Of a DNA stretch of 64,000 bases, positions 25,535 through 35,057 are shown piece after piece (position 1 is the first letter of the stretch; the number at the start of each line of letters is the position of its first letter). The notes under the pieces were generated by a model. The model saw only the letters and a list, made by a program, of their open reading frames with translations. It searched no databases and was not told the DNA's origin. The stretch is from contig JAWKLX010000012.1 in NCBI GenBank assembly GCA_041392505.1, positions 62,001 through 126,000 of the forward strand. The letters are read 5' to 3'. A program made the translations under genes and the position numbers. This DNA is from UBA6168 sp041392505 (GTDB lineage Bacteria; Bacteroidota; Bacteroidia; Chitinophagales; Saprospiraceae).

Positions 25535-25542
25535 CAAAGTTA
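25535..25542 (-). promoter_or_regulatory. Putative -7 box of the FG-GAP lipoprotein gene
   Basis: On the minus strand TAACTTTG matches TAnnTTTG, 40 bp before the ATG at 25495. No TTG lies at the normal upstream spacing. The rest of 25496-25711 shows no gene. Confidence 0.4.
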
Positions 25543-25711
25543 AAGAATGTGGGTGGGGAGTGGTTGGTTTTGTCAAATTTCATCGGATCGTTTAACTAAG
25601 CGAGCTGTAATTCTTTGTAATATTTTTATTTCCTAAAGAGGAAATTCTTAAATGAGTAACTGGCAAATAGGTATTGAAATGGTGATAAAACACTTCATTC
25701 AGATTTTACCC

Positions 25712-27051
25712 GATAACGTCCAGAAAAGTGTGTCATTAAAAAATTAGTTTTTGACATGCTTTTCAAACCTGTCCCCTAAACTCTCTGGCCAGGTTTCTCT
25801 GAATGGCTTTGTAAGCATGCACCCGCCTTTTCCAGACCTTTTCTTTTTCGCTGTAAGGTCAGGTACAGCAACTTCATCAAAGCGTTTTCAGAAACGAAAG
25901 CCCCTTTGGCCTTGGTTGTTTTTTTCTTCTCAGCATCCGATGAGCTCCCTCTACGGCATTGGTGGTGTACAATATTCGGCGGACAGCCCAATTAAAGCCA
26001 AAGAAAGCGGTGAGCTCTGTCCATTTTTCCGCCATGCCTTTGCAATTTCGTATTTCCCGTCCCAAACCTGCCCAAAGCCGCTCAAAGCCCCCAGTCCCTG
26101 TGGCTCTGTATCAGCTTGGTAGACCTTCTTAGATCTTTTATCAAGGGTTTGATATCCGCATCATCCACAAACTTGAGGGAATTTCTGATCATATGCACGA
26201 TGCACTGCTGGACAACCGATTGCGGGTAGACTTCCAAAATGGCCTCTTTAAACCACCAAGCCCGTCCACACAGAAGAACAGTACGTCTTCAACCCCCCGT
26301 CTTTGATATGCTCCAATACACGCCCCATCCCTTTGCGCCCTCTGCACCCTGCCCCGCATAAAGGTATAAAACATCACGCAACCCATCGGCCTGCACCCCA
26401 TAAACCGTGTAAATTGCCTTGGTGATGACCCTGCCGTTTTCCCGACCTTAAAATGGATGGCATCCAGGCAGGCCAAAAAGGATATAGAAACTTGCAACGG
26501 GCGTTTTTGCCATTTTTCTATATCCCCCCCTGACCTGTTCCGTGATCGTGCCAATTGGCTGGTGCTCAGTTCTACCCCCGCACATCCGGTTTCAATGGAA
26601 TCGATGTCCTCCAAACTGTTGCCCAAACTGTACAGCCTAATGATCTGGGGCATCGAACCCACTGTTCAGTTTCCTGTCCCACTTGCCGACAAGTTTAGGT
26701 TCAAAGTCGCCTTTCCGTCCTGTGTGTGGGTGGATCTGTATCGGCCCAACATGGGTTTGGATGCGTTTTTGAAGTATGGCCATTTCGCCGGTTAGCCCCG
26801 CCTTTGGACGCCTTTCCTTTTAGATGGTGCCGTAGTTCGCCTTCTAAAGAGCTTTGTACCAAATGGCGCATCAATTCCCGCAAAATCCCGTCTTCGCCAA
26901 TCAGCCCTTTGCCTGATTGTAGGCCCGCCAAGGTATCGTTCCTGAATTTTTATAGTCAAACCCTTGGTCTTGACTGTTTTTTGCCCTTTTCTCATGTGTC
27001 AATTTTTTTCAAGTTAGGAATTTATTCTTACACACTTTTCTGGACATTATC
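25712..27051 (-). mobile_element. IS256-family insertion sequence, complete ends, 8-bp target duplication
   Basis: A 1340-bp element. Terminal inverted repeats of 22 bp (25712-25733 and 27030-27051) match at 21 of 22 positions, sharing GTCCAGAAAAGTGTGT. Directly outside both ends is the 8-bp direct repeat TTTTACCC (25704-25711 and 27052-27059), the duplication size expected for IS256. The interior is a mutator-type (IS256) transposase on the minus strand. Intact ends and an exact target duplication mean the insertion is young. It sits between the FG-GAP lipoprotein and alpha-2-macroglobulin genes and interrupts neither. Confidence 0.93.
25744..26995 (-). pseudogene. IS256-family (mutator-type) transposase with several frameshifts
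   Basis: DDE-type transposase for the element at 25712-27051. Reading across frames from the start at 26995 (MRKGQKTVKTKGLTIKIQER) gives DGILRELMRHLVQSSLEGEL, then SLGNSLEDIDSIETG, EKWQKRPLQVSISFLACLDA, DGLGGLKRPFWKSTRN, and at the C-terminal end GFNWAVRRILYTTNAVEGAH and LLYLTLQRKRKGLEKAGA. The end falls near 25744 (FEKHVKN then stop). At least four frame changes break it, so no full-length protein is made as written. Given the young insertion, sequencing or multi-copy assembly error is as likely as decay. Confidence 0.85.
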
Positions 27052-27250
27052 TTTTACCCCATTTCCAATCGAATGCCTCAATTACCCATATTCATCCTTC
27101 AAAGGACATGTTAATTTTTCCTTAACGCTTTGATCCGTTTGTTTCTTTTCATAAACAAAAACATCCACTCAACCGATTCTAATGACAAACGGCATTTTGC
27201 AACTTATCAAGCCTATGTGTAATTTTCCGTTGGACAATAAAACTATCCAC

Positions 27251-30200
27251 ATGAAAAACCTTATTTTGAAAAACAGACTGACCTTGCCCGTTTTGGGCTT
27301 TTTACTGGTCGCCTTCCTGGCCAGTTTTACTTTTACTTACGAAAACGGGCCGAATTCCGGATGGCTTTTTTACCCACTAAACAACAGCCAACCAACGACC
27401 GACAACCAACTCAACATGAAATTTGATTACGACAAAGCTTGGAAAGAAATCGAGGATTTGGAAAAAAAAGGACTCCCCAAATCCGCCCTCGAAAAGGTGA
27501 ACGAACTATTGGAAAACGCTCGTTCCGAAAGCGAACATGCTCATTTTATCAAAGCCCTCATTTACAAAGGGAAATACGAAAGCCAATTGGAAGAGGATGG
27601 CCTCGCCAATGCCATTTTTAAGATGCAAGGGGAAATAGAGCAGGCCCAATTCCCAGTCAAGCCCATTCTTCAATCTATGTTGGCAGAGATGTACGCTAAT
27701 TACCTGGCGCAAAACCGCTGGCAATTTCAAAACAGGACACAGACCGTTGATTTCAAAAATGAGGACATCCGCACTTGGTCGATGGAACAATTGTTGGCAA
27801 CCAGCGCTAAATATTATTGGGCATCACTTGAAGACGACCGCTCTAAAACCACTGATATTCAAGCATTTAAATTGCTGTTATTGGATGGGGAAAACGATGA
27901 AGGCTTGCGGCCTACCCTTTATGATTTTTTGGCTCACCGGGCGATCGACCATTTTTCCAATGAACAGAACTACCTTTCCGAACCTGCATATAAATTTGAA
28001 ATAGACCAACCTACGGCGTTCGCTCAAAACAGCGATTTTGTGAATTGGAAATTTGAAACGAAAGATTCGACCTCCCATAAATACCAGACCTTGCTTTTAT
28101 TTCAGGACCTTTTGCGCTTTAGGTTATTGGAAAAACGGTTGCAATCGCCCGCATTGCTCGATGTTGATTTGAAGCGGTTGAGTTTCGTTTTCAACAATAG
28201 CATTCACCCCGACAAGGACGAGCTTTATATAGCGGCTTTGGAAGGTTTGAAAAAACAATATGAAGGAAGTGTCGGCGAAGCCGAGATTAACTTTGCCCTC
28301 GCCCAACAATTTTATCGGGATGGTTCTCAGTACCAAGTTCCCGCCTTTGGCCAAGAAGATTTGGACGACCGGAAATGGCTGCTGAAAAATGCCCACGACC
28401 TCTGCCAGCAAACCGTTAAAGATTTCCCCAACTCGGTAGGCGCTTCCAATTGTTACAGTTTGCTTTCGCAAATTTTACGCAAGGACATGTCTTTGGAAAC
28501 GGAAATGGTCAACTTACCGGCACAGCCCTATTTATCAAAACTGACTTACCAAAACTTGAAAAAGGTCTATCTCAAAACCATCCGTTTTACCCAAAGCAAA
28601 AGGGACGAATTTGAAAAACTGCGCAACGAAAGGGACTGGCAACAGAAGTCCATCGAGTTTCTAAATAAATGCGAAGCCGTTAAAAAATGGTCCGTTGATT
28701 TGCCTGATGAAGGCGATTTTCACCAGCACGCCATCGAACTAAAAATGGACAAGCTGCCCCTTGGCCAGTATGCGATTGTCGTTTCGGAAAATGAGAATTT
28801 CCAAGGTGGCGATGGAGCGGTCGGCTATTTGTTCACCCACATCTCAAACTTGGGCTACTGGGAACGCAGGGGCGACGGCGAAGGGACAGAATTTGTGGTG
28901 TTCAACCGCAACAGTGGCCAACCCATAAAAGATGCTACCGTCGAATTTTGGGTGCAATCCTATAACTCTGTTTTTAGGAAATATGAAAAGAAAAAGAAGG
29001 GGACTAAACAGACCAATGCCGATGGCTTTGTGAAGGCAGATTTTACAGACCGAGAAGATCGCAACTTCAGTATCAGGATCAAATACGCTGATGATGAACT
29101 GGTTACAGACCAGAACTTTTATAATAACTTTTACCGAAATGAGGCCCGCCCTTACCAACAGACCCAGTTTTTCCTCGACCGGGGAATTTACCGTCCGGGG
29201 CAAACCGTATTTTTCAAAGGCATTGCACTCAATTTTGATAACAAACGCATGCCGACGATTATCAAAAACGAAAAAGTAACAGTGACCTTCCGAGATGCTA
29301 ACTACCAAGAGACTGCGACATTGGATTTGCGAACCAATGAATACGGAACGTTTAGTGGCCAGTTCACCACGCCGAGAGGCGGGCTTTTGGGCAATATGCA
29401 AATCGTTTCCAGCATCGGCGGTAACGCTAAGTCATTTAGGGTGGAAGAATATAAACGGCCTAAATTTGAAGTAACCTTCGAGCCAATAACAGAAAGTTTC
29501 CGTCTCAATGACAAGGTGAATGTAGTTGGAAAAGCTACGGCCTATGCAGGCAACCAAATAGATGGCGCTCAGGTCACCTGGAGGGTCGTAAGGGAAACCC
29601 GTTTCCCTTGGTATTGGTGGGGCTGGGGCCGGATGCCGTGGATGGGCGAGACTATGGAAATTGCTCATGGCACTTCCACGACTGACGAAAACGGACTTTT
29701 CAACATTGATTTTACTGCTATTCCTGACAATAAAATTGCTGCGAAAACAAAACCTGAATTCAGCTATACAATCTATGCTGACGTAACTGATATTACAGGC
29801 GAAACCCAAAGCAATCAGACAGAAGTGAAAGTCGGTTACATCGCTATGCAATTGGATGTACCTGTGCCTAACCAAGTAAATGTGGATAGTTTGAAGAAAC
29901 TTCAATTGGTCACCAAAAACCTAAACGGGGAATTTGAACCAGCCCAAGGAACGATCAAAATTGACTTGCTAAAAGCGCCTGAACAGATTTATATCGAACG
30001 GTATTGGGGGGCAACGGATAAACGGTCGATGACGGAGGCTGCCTTTAAAAAAGACTTCCCACAGTTTGCCTGGACAAATGAAAACCAGCCAGAAAATTGG
30101 CTAACTGCCAAAACTGTTTTGAACGAAACCTTTGATACCGAAAAGTCAAAAGAGGTCATTTTGCCAAAAACGAAATGGCAACCGGGCTGGTACGCCATCA

Positions 30201-30433
30201 CTGTCAATTCAAAAGATAAGTATGGTGAAAAAGTGGAGTTGAAAAAATTCATCAACCTATTCGACTTGAATGCAAAACAGCTCTCCTCTCCTGCCCTTGT
30301 TTGGCATTTCCTGGAAAGCAAAAACTATGAACCAGGTACTGCTGCAACCAGCTATTTCGGCACCAGCCGGAAACAACAGCCTGTTTTGTTGGAATATGAA
30401 AAGACGGCAAGATGTTGGAACGTAAATGGCTGA
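27251..30433 (+). CDS. Bacterial alpha-2-macroglobulin, N-terminal half
   Basis: First 1061 residues of a large envelope protease-trap protein. I start at the ATG at 27251 (MKNLILKNRLTLPVLGFLLV), which gives a signal peptide or signal anchor; the frame opens 69 bp earlier without similarity. The MG2 macroglobulin hallmark is FFLDRGIYRPGQTVFFKG (around residue 647), followed by VTVTFRDANYQETATLDL and FRVEEYKRPKFEVTF. The frame is lost after LEYEKTARCWNVNG. The gene continues in pieces to 33538, about 2095 codons in total, in the range of large Bacteroidota A2M proteins. These proteins are thought to snare foreign proteases at damaged envelopes. Confidence 0.88.
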   Translation: MKNLILKNRLTLPVLGFLLVAFLASFTFTYENGPNSGWLFYPLNNSQPTTDNQLNMKFDYDKAWKEIEDLEKKGLPKSALEKVNELLENARSESEHAHFIKALIYKGKYESQLEEDGLANAIFKMQGEIEQAQFPVKPILQSMLAEMYANYLAQNRWQFQNRTQTVDFKNEDIRTWSMEQLLATSAKYYWASLEDDRSKTTDIQAFKLLLLDGENDEGLRPTLYDFLAHRAIDHFSNEQNYLSEPAYKFEIDQPTAFAQNSDFVNWKFETKDSTSHKYQTLLLFQDLLRFRLLEKRLQSPALLDVDLKRLSFVFNNSIHPDKDELYIAALEGLKKQYEGSVGEAEINFALAQQFYRDGSQYQVPAFGQEDLDDRKWLLKNAHDLCQQTVKDFPNSVGASNCYSLLSQILRKDMSLETEMVNLPAQPYLSKLTYQNLKKVYLKTIRFTQSKRDEFEKLRNERDWQQKSIEFLNKCEAVKKWSVDLPDEGDFHQHAIELKMDKLPLGQYAIVVSENENFQGGDGAVGYLFTHISNLGYWERRGDGEGTEFVVFNRNSGQPIKDATVEFWVQSYNSVFRKYEKKKKGTKQTNADGFVKADFTDREDRNFSIRIKYADDELVTDQNFYNNFYRNEARPYQQTQFFLDRGIYRPGQTVFFKGIALNFDNKRMPTIIKNEKVTVTFRDANYQETATLDLRTNEYGTFSGQFTTPRGGLLGNMQIVSSIGGNAKSFRVEEYKRPKFEVTFEPITESFRLNDKVNVVGKATAYAGNQIDGAQVTWRVVRETRFPWYWWGWGRMPWMGETMEIAHGTSTTDENGLFNIDFTAIPDNKIAAKTKPEFSYTIYADVTDITGETQSNQTEVKVGYIAMQLDVPVPNQVNVDSLKKLQLVTKNLNGEFEPAQGTIKIDLLKAPEQIYIERYWGATDKRSMTEAAFKKDFPQFAWTNENQPENWLTAKTVLNETFDTEKSKEVILPKTKWQPGWYAITVNSKDKYGEKVELKKFINLFDLNAKQLSSPALVWHFLESKNYEPGTAATSYFGTSRKQQPVLLEYEKTARCWNVNG

Positions 30434-31306
30434 CAACCAACGATATTTCTTCCAATACCTTAGTATCCATGAAAGCCAATGGCAATATCAACTACCTATT
30501 TTCTTATGCAGGAATGAACCGCTCGGCCAACCACACCCAAACTGTTTCTGTGCCTTGGAGCAACAAAGGATTTGACCATCGAATATGGCACATTTAGAGA
30601 TAAGCCGTCCGCCAAGAGGAGGAAATGGGTCATTAAAATCAAAGGCCCAAAAGGCGAAAAAGTGGGCTGCTGAAATGGCTAAAGGTACGTACGATGCCTC
30701 CTCTGATGTGTCGTCTCAAACAGTTGTGGTGTGAATGTTTCTTTCCGATGAGCTATTCAAGAGGCCTCACGCCGGGACTTTTACAACAGTCAACCAGGAT
30801 TTGGTCGCCTATTTCCAAAACCCAATTGGTGATTACCCAAGAATGAGGCGAAGTACGATCGGTTGGATTGGTTCAATTGGCATTTTCAGGCGTACTCTGA
30901 ACCGAATGTATAAAATGAATATGAGGACTATGGACATGATGGCTGCCCCTCTCTCTCCAGAAGCGCTATATGAGTTGGAGGAAGTCGCTTTTAGCCAGGT
31001 ATTCGGCTGACAAAGAAGCGGGATAAGGGAGGAGTGGAAGAGGGCTTTTGGAGGCATGGTTTCCAAACCTACCGCTAACGACCTTGGAGCTGATCGGGGC
31101 GAAACACCCCCCGTTCAGGTTCGCACGAACCTCAATGAAACGGTTTTCTTTTTCCACACTTGATGACCGATGCCGAGGGGCAAATGTTTTGATAAAAATT
31201 CAAAATGAACGAGGCATTGACGAAGTGGAATTTTTGGGTTTGGCGCATACCCAAGACCTGAAAATAGCCACCACCACCAAAGAAGAGCATCAAAAAAAAA
31301 GACCTG
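30434..31306 (+). pseudogene. Alpha-2-macroglobulin, scrambled middle section
   Basis: About 870 bp where the A2M reading frame changes many times. Recognisable pieces appear in different frames: MLERKWLTTNDISSNTLVSM and INYLFSYAGMNRSANHTQTV (30412-30597), WVIKIKGPKGEKVGC (~30625-30670), FTTVNQDLVAYFQ (30735-31010) and FLGLAHTQDLKIATTTKE (~31230-31280). They fall in the order expected for the A2M bait/MG region. At least six insertions or deletions are needed. Flanking halves are clean for more than 2 kb each, so this looks like a local stretch of poor sequence or a hot spot of decay. Confidence 0.75.
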
Positions 31307-33538
31307 ATGGCGGCATCGAACCCGCCTGTTTTAGGAAATGACGAGATTGAATTCACGGCTAAGGTTGGGGAATTGATTGGACAAGCCCTTGTCGGGAATG
31401 CTGAATTGCAATTGGTGAATCCGATGAACTCAACCCCGGTTTACAAATGGCTTGACAATCCCCAGTTCAATCAAAACTTTGTGGTGGAAGCGAAACAAAG
31501 TGCTCGCCTCGCATGGCGCTTCAAAGTACCTGATGTAGCTGACGTGCCAGTTATTGAGCACACCGTCATTGCTGTTGCGGGAGAATTTTCAGATGGGGAA
31601 AAAAGTGCTGCACCTGTACTCTCCAACCGCATGTTAGTGACCGAAACAAAGCCACTGCCGGTGCGTGGCCATGAGACCAAAGACTTTGTTTTTGAGTCCA
31701 TGAAAAACAACAAATCAACCACGTTGCGGCACCAGGGTTTGACCTTGGAATTTACCCAAAACCCGGCGTGGTATGCGGTTCAGGCACTACCCTATTTGAT
31801 GGAGTATCCGTATGAGTGCAACGAACAGGTTTTCAGTCGGTATTACGCCAACAGCTTGGCGACTTCAGTGGCCAATTCGCACCCAAAAATCAAAGCTGTT
31901 TTTGATAAATGGAAGGACTACCAACCTGATGCTTTAACCAGCAATTTGAGCAAAAATCAAGAACTGAAAACCGCCCTGTTAGAAGAAACGCCATGGGTGC
32001 TGCAAGCTCAGAGCGAAGAACAGCAAAAGCAAAATATTGCCCTTTTGTTGGACCTCAACCGGATGGCCTACGAGCAGGAAGCCTCTTTGAAAAAACTACA
32101 GGACAGGCAAATGCCGGGCGGTGGTTGGTCCTGGTTTCCTGGCGGAAGGGATAGCTGGTACATCACGCAGTACATCGTGGAAGGGTTCGGCCATCTACAA
32201 AAACTAAAGGTCGACGATGTGCAAAAGAACCCAGCAACTTGGCAAATGGTACAACAGGCAGTCAAATACTGCGATGCCCGATTGTTGGAACAATATGAGG
32301 ACTTGGAAGAACAGGTAAAGAAAGGCAAAGCCAAATGGGAGGATGACCACCTTAATTACATGGCCGCCCATTATCTCTACACCCGGTCTTTCTTTTTGGA
32401 AAATACCAATGCGGAAGCCAATACGGAGGAGAAAATGGTTGAGGAAAAGGAATTCATTGCCCTTGATGGCAAGGCCAAACAAGCGCATGATTATTACCTC
32501 AGCCAAGCCGAAAAATACTGGTTGAACAAAGGCATGTACACCGAAGGCATGCTGTCTTTGGCCATGTTTAGAAACGGTAAAGTGGAGGCGGCCCGTAAAG
32601 TCATTCGTTCCTTGGATGAACGTTCGCTCAACCATGAAGAATTTGGAAAATACTGGAAATACCCAACCGGATGGTGGTGGTACCAAGCCCCCATCGAAAC
32701 GCATGCACTGATGATCGAAGCGTTCAGTGATATTTCGGGTGATGCCAAGGCGGTAGATGACCTAAAAGTTTGGTTGTTAAAAAACAAACAAACCAATCAT
32801 TGGAAAACGACCAAGGCGACTGCTTCTGCCGTTTATGCGCTACTAAGCAGTGGCGACAATTGGCTGCTCGATAGTGAGCCTCTCGACATTTCTTTTGGAA
32901 AATCACATGCCGACTGGAACAAGGAAGTGGCTTCTGCTCAAAAAAATGCCGAAGCAGGTACGGGGTATTTCAAACTCCGTTTTGATGGAGAGGAGGTAAC
33001 TAAAGAAATGGCTGAAATAAAAATTTCCAATCCAAACAATGTGGTTGCCTGGGGCGCCATGTACTGGCAATATTTTGAACAACTGGACAAGATTACCACT
33101 TTCGAGGAAACGCCACTTACTATCAAAAAGCAACTCTTCCGAGTGGAAAATACCGACCGGGGCGAAGTCATCCGCCCTGTCAACGAAGGTGATGTTTTGA
33201 AGGTCGGGGAAAAACTAAAAGTGCGCATCGAACTAAGAGTGGACCGGGACATGGAATACGTCCACATGAAGGATATGCGAGCCAGTGGCTTTGAACCGCT
33301 CAATGTTCTCAGTACTTACAAATGGCAGGACGGCCTCGGCTATTATGAAAGTACAAGAGATGCCGCCACTAATTTCTTTTTCTCTTACTTGACTAAAGGA
33401 ACGCACGTGTTCGAATACCCACTCCGGGTGCAGCACAATGGCAATTTTTCCAATGGCATCACGACCATTCAATGTATGTATGCGCCCGAGTTTACAAGCC
33501 ATTCAGAAGGGGTAAGGGTAAAGGTTAGTGAAGAGTGA
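31307..33538 (+). CDS. Bacterial alpha-2-macroglobulin, C-terminal half with thioester motif
   Basis: Last 743 residues of the A2M protein. After the A2M domain comes YLMEYPYECNEQVFSRYYAN, whose Cys-Asn-Glu-Gln (Cys171 of this segment) matches the CxEQ thioester motif used for covalent capture of proteases. The alpha-helical thioester domain follows (MPGGGWSWFPGGRDSWYITQ, YIVEGFGHL, LNYMAAHYLYTRSFF). The protein ends in a receptor-binding-like beta domain (FEYPLRVQHNGNFSNGITTI, QCMYAPEFTSHSEG). The nominal Met start is inside the scrambled zone and is not a true start. A strong terminator follows at 33564. Confidence 0.88.
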   Translation: MAASNPPVLGNDEIEFTAKVGELIGQALVGNAELQLVNPMNSTPVYKWLDNPQFNQNFVVEAKQSARLAWRFKVPDVADVPVIEHTVIAVAGEFSDGEKSAAPVLSNRMLVTETKPLPVRGHETKDFVFESMKNNKSTTLRHQGLTLEFTQNPAWYAVQALPYLMEYPYECNEQVFSRYYANSLATSVANSHPKIKAVFDKWKDYQPDALTSNLSKNQELKTALLEETPWVLQAQSEEQQKQNIALLLDLNRMAYEQEASLKKLQDRQMPGGGWSWFPGGRDSWYITQYIVEGFGHLQKLKVDDVQKNPATWQMVQQAVKYCDARLLEQYEDLEEQVKKGKAKWEDDHLNYMAAHYLYTRSFFLENTNAEANTEEKMVEEKEFIALDGKAKQAHDYYLSQAEKYWLNKGMYTEGMLSLAMFRNGKVEAARKVIRSLDERSLNHEEFGKYWKYPTGWWWYQAPIETHALMIEAFSDISGDAKAVDDLKVWLLKNKQTNHWKTTKATASAVYALLSSGDNWLLDSEPLDISFGKSHADWNKEVASAQKNAEAGTGYFKLRFDGEEVTKEMAEIKISNPNNVVAWGAMYWQYFEQLDKITTFEETPLTIKKQLFRVENTDRGEVIRPVNEGDVLKVGEKLKVRIELRVDRDMEYVHMKDMRASGFEPLNVLSTYKWQDGLGYYESTRDAATNFFFSYLTKGTHVFEYPLRVQHNGNFSNGITTIQCMYAPEFTSHSEGVRVKVSEE

Positions 33539-33563
33539 TAAGAGAAAAAGTGCCCGTCTATAG

Positions 33564-33607
33564 GCAAGCTGTCATCCTAAGCTTTGGGGTGACGGCTTGC
33601 TTTTTTT
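33564..33607 (+). terminator. Intrinsic terminator of the alpha-2-macroglobulin gene
   Basis: Stem GCAAGCTGTCATCC (33564-33577) pairs with GGGTGACGGCTTGC with one mismatch or wobble and is followed by seven T (33601-33607). It lies 25 bp after the A2M stop. Confidence 0.88.
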
Positions 33608-33775
33608 GTCGTGTACAAGTAATCGGTTGGCAGCTATTTCCTGATTGGTACTTTGGTAAAAGATATATCATGCCATCATCATACATTTTCCAACACCTCC
33701 GCCAAAATTTAAACATAAAATAAAAGACGTTCGTTGACAAATAGCGTGAATAGATCAATAATCTGTTTTCATGAG

Positions 33776-33873
33776 GGAAAATTTTTTCAAAATTTTCCAC
33801 TCACTTGAAACTGAGAGAGAGGGAGGTGAAAAATAAAAAATTTTCAATTTTTTATTTTTTTCACCTCCTCTCT
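33776..33873. repeat. Two adjacent AT-rich inverted repeats
   Basis: The first is a perfect 10-bp stem GGAAAATTTT / AAAATTTTCC with loop TTC (33776-33798). The second is about 59 bp (33815-33873) with arms reading GAGAGAGG..AGGTGAAAAA and its complement, differing by single-base length changes. They lie in the 440-bp gap between the A2M terminator and the small gene at 33979. The rest of that gap is featureless. Confidence 0.7.
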
Positions 33874-33978
33874 CCTTGTTTTTTCTGCTCTTACTGGATT
33901 TGTCAAAGAACGATAAATGAAAATAAGGTTTCATTGTGCTATCTTTCTGAATCGAATTCAAATTTTCAATTTAAATAA

Positions 33979-34167
33979 ATGAAACCACCATTAAGGGACA
34001 ACAGATACAAAGAGGGCAGCATCGTTTATACCAAATCGGAACCCAAAGAAAAGCTGTTTATTCGACGGTATGTAAATAGAATTTATTTTTGCCGGGTGGC
34101 TGATGAACCAAACCGTAAGGAACTTACTTTATTTGAAAAAGAAATTACGGATAAGATTAAAGGTTAA
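33979..34167 (+). CDS. Small conserved Bacteroidota protein of unknown function
   Basis: A 62-aa basic protein, MKPPLRDNRYKEGSIVYTKS at the start, then FIRRYVNRIYFCRVADEPNR and LTLFEKEITDKIKG. The layout (short strands, IRRYxxRIYYCxV core, ELxxFExE helix) is one I associate with a small family in this phylum that has no assigned function; that family link is from memory. It has no signal peptide. It is followed 60 bp later by a hairpin terminator and stands alone. Confidence 0.7.
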   Translation: MKPPLRDNRYKEGSIVYTKSEPKEKLFIRRYVNRIYFCRVADEPNRKELTLFEKEITDKIKG

Positions 34168-34226
34168 TTAAAATCAAGAATAATTCTTTCTAAAGAATTA
34201 CATTTTCCCTTGAATTTTAAAAAAAA

Positions 34227-34260
34227 GAAAACGGCAGCATGAACCCACACTGCCGTTTTC
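34227..34260. terminator. Bidirectional intrinsic terminator
   Basis: Stem GAAAACGGCAG (34227-34237) / CTGCCGTTTTC (34250-34260), perfect over 11 bp, with an A-run on the left and a T-rich run on the right. It serves the small plus-strand gene and the convergent DUF1573 gene. Confidence 0.88.
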
Positions 34261-34282
34261 CTTTTTTATTGAAACGTTATAT

Positions 34283-35014
34283 TTACTTGGCAACCACAAA
34301 CGGTAAACTTACCCGCTCTTGATCACCAACCTTCACAGATATATAATATTGTCCATTGGAAAGATTTGAAACATTAATCCCAATCGGGGAAGTGCCTGCG
34401 TCTTTTGCTGTTTGTTGGTGGACCAACTCTCCTGAGGCATCGTATATCTCCAGGTTTGCAGATTGCCCAGCAGCACCTTCAATTTTTAGGGAAATTTGAT
34501 CCTTGGCAGGGTTCGGGAAAACGGACATCTGGTATTTCTGATCTTCCGATTTTTTATTGGCGTCTTTAAGCTTTGTTGCAACAGAAGGATCAACTCCCGA
34601 CTCCGAACTATAGATTTCTCCTTTTATTTGCAAAAGGGTTTGCGGCGGATTGGTATTGGCGGTGATTGTAATGGTTTTGTTTTGCATTCCCATTTTGCCT
34701 TTGGAGTTGAACTCAGCTACAATTGCACCAGTTTCGCCGGGGCCAATTGGCGCTTTTGGCCAATTAGGAACTGTACAACCACAGCTACCAGTTGCATTTG
34801 AAATAACCAAGGGCCTGCTGCCAGTATTGGTAAATCGGAAAATATGCTGGACTTTTTCTCCTTGTTCGATCATCCCAAATTCAAATTCGTCATCATCAAA
34901 AGTCATTTGGGTGGTTGGGCCCACCGGCGGCGGCGGTACTTTGCCTCCTTGGGCAAGAAGAGAGGTTAAGGATAAGAAACTAAAGAGCACGGATAAAATC
35001 AAGGGATTTTTCAT
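34283..35014 (-). CDS. Secreted DUF1573 protein with T9SS type A sorting domain
   Basis: A 243-aa T9SS cargo. Signal peptide to SLLAQ. The DUF1573 (ASPM-SPD-2-Hydin-like) domain covers residues ~38-135: DEFEFGMIEQGEKVQHIFRF, SGSRPL-like NTGSRPLVISNATGSCGCTV, and EFNSKGKMGMQNKTITITAN. A linker (KDANKKSEDQKYQMS) leads to a full sorting domain: VFPNPAKDQISLKIEG, LEIYDASGELVHQ and LSNGQYYISVKVGDQ. DUF1573 is usually found alone in periplasmic proteins; here it is carried to the surface. Binding partner unknown. Confidence 0.86.
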   Translation of the reverse strand: MKNPLILSVLFSFLSLTSLLAQGGKVPPPPVGPTTQMTFDDDEFEFGMIEQGEKVQHIFRFTNTGSRPLVISNATGSCGCTVPNWPKAPIGPGETGAIVAEFNSKGKMGMQNKTITITANTNPPQTLLQIKGEIYSSESGVDPSVATKLKDANKKSEDQKYQMSVFPNPAKDQISLKIEGAAGQSANLEIYDASGELVHQQTAKDAGTSPIGINVSNLSNGQYYISVKVGDQERVSLPFVVAK

Positions 35015-35057
35015 AATTTAAATTTTGAGGTGTAAAATGGTTATTTGATAATTAATC

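Noticed and set aside
28844..29401. A 185-codon minus-strand frame inside alpha-2-macroglobulin
   Set aside because: Antisense shadow of the MG2 region; no recognisable protein features.
33535..33723. A 62-codon frame after alpha-2-macroglobulin
   Set aside because: It runs through the intrinsic terminator (33564-33607) and has no protein-like pattern.
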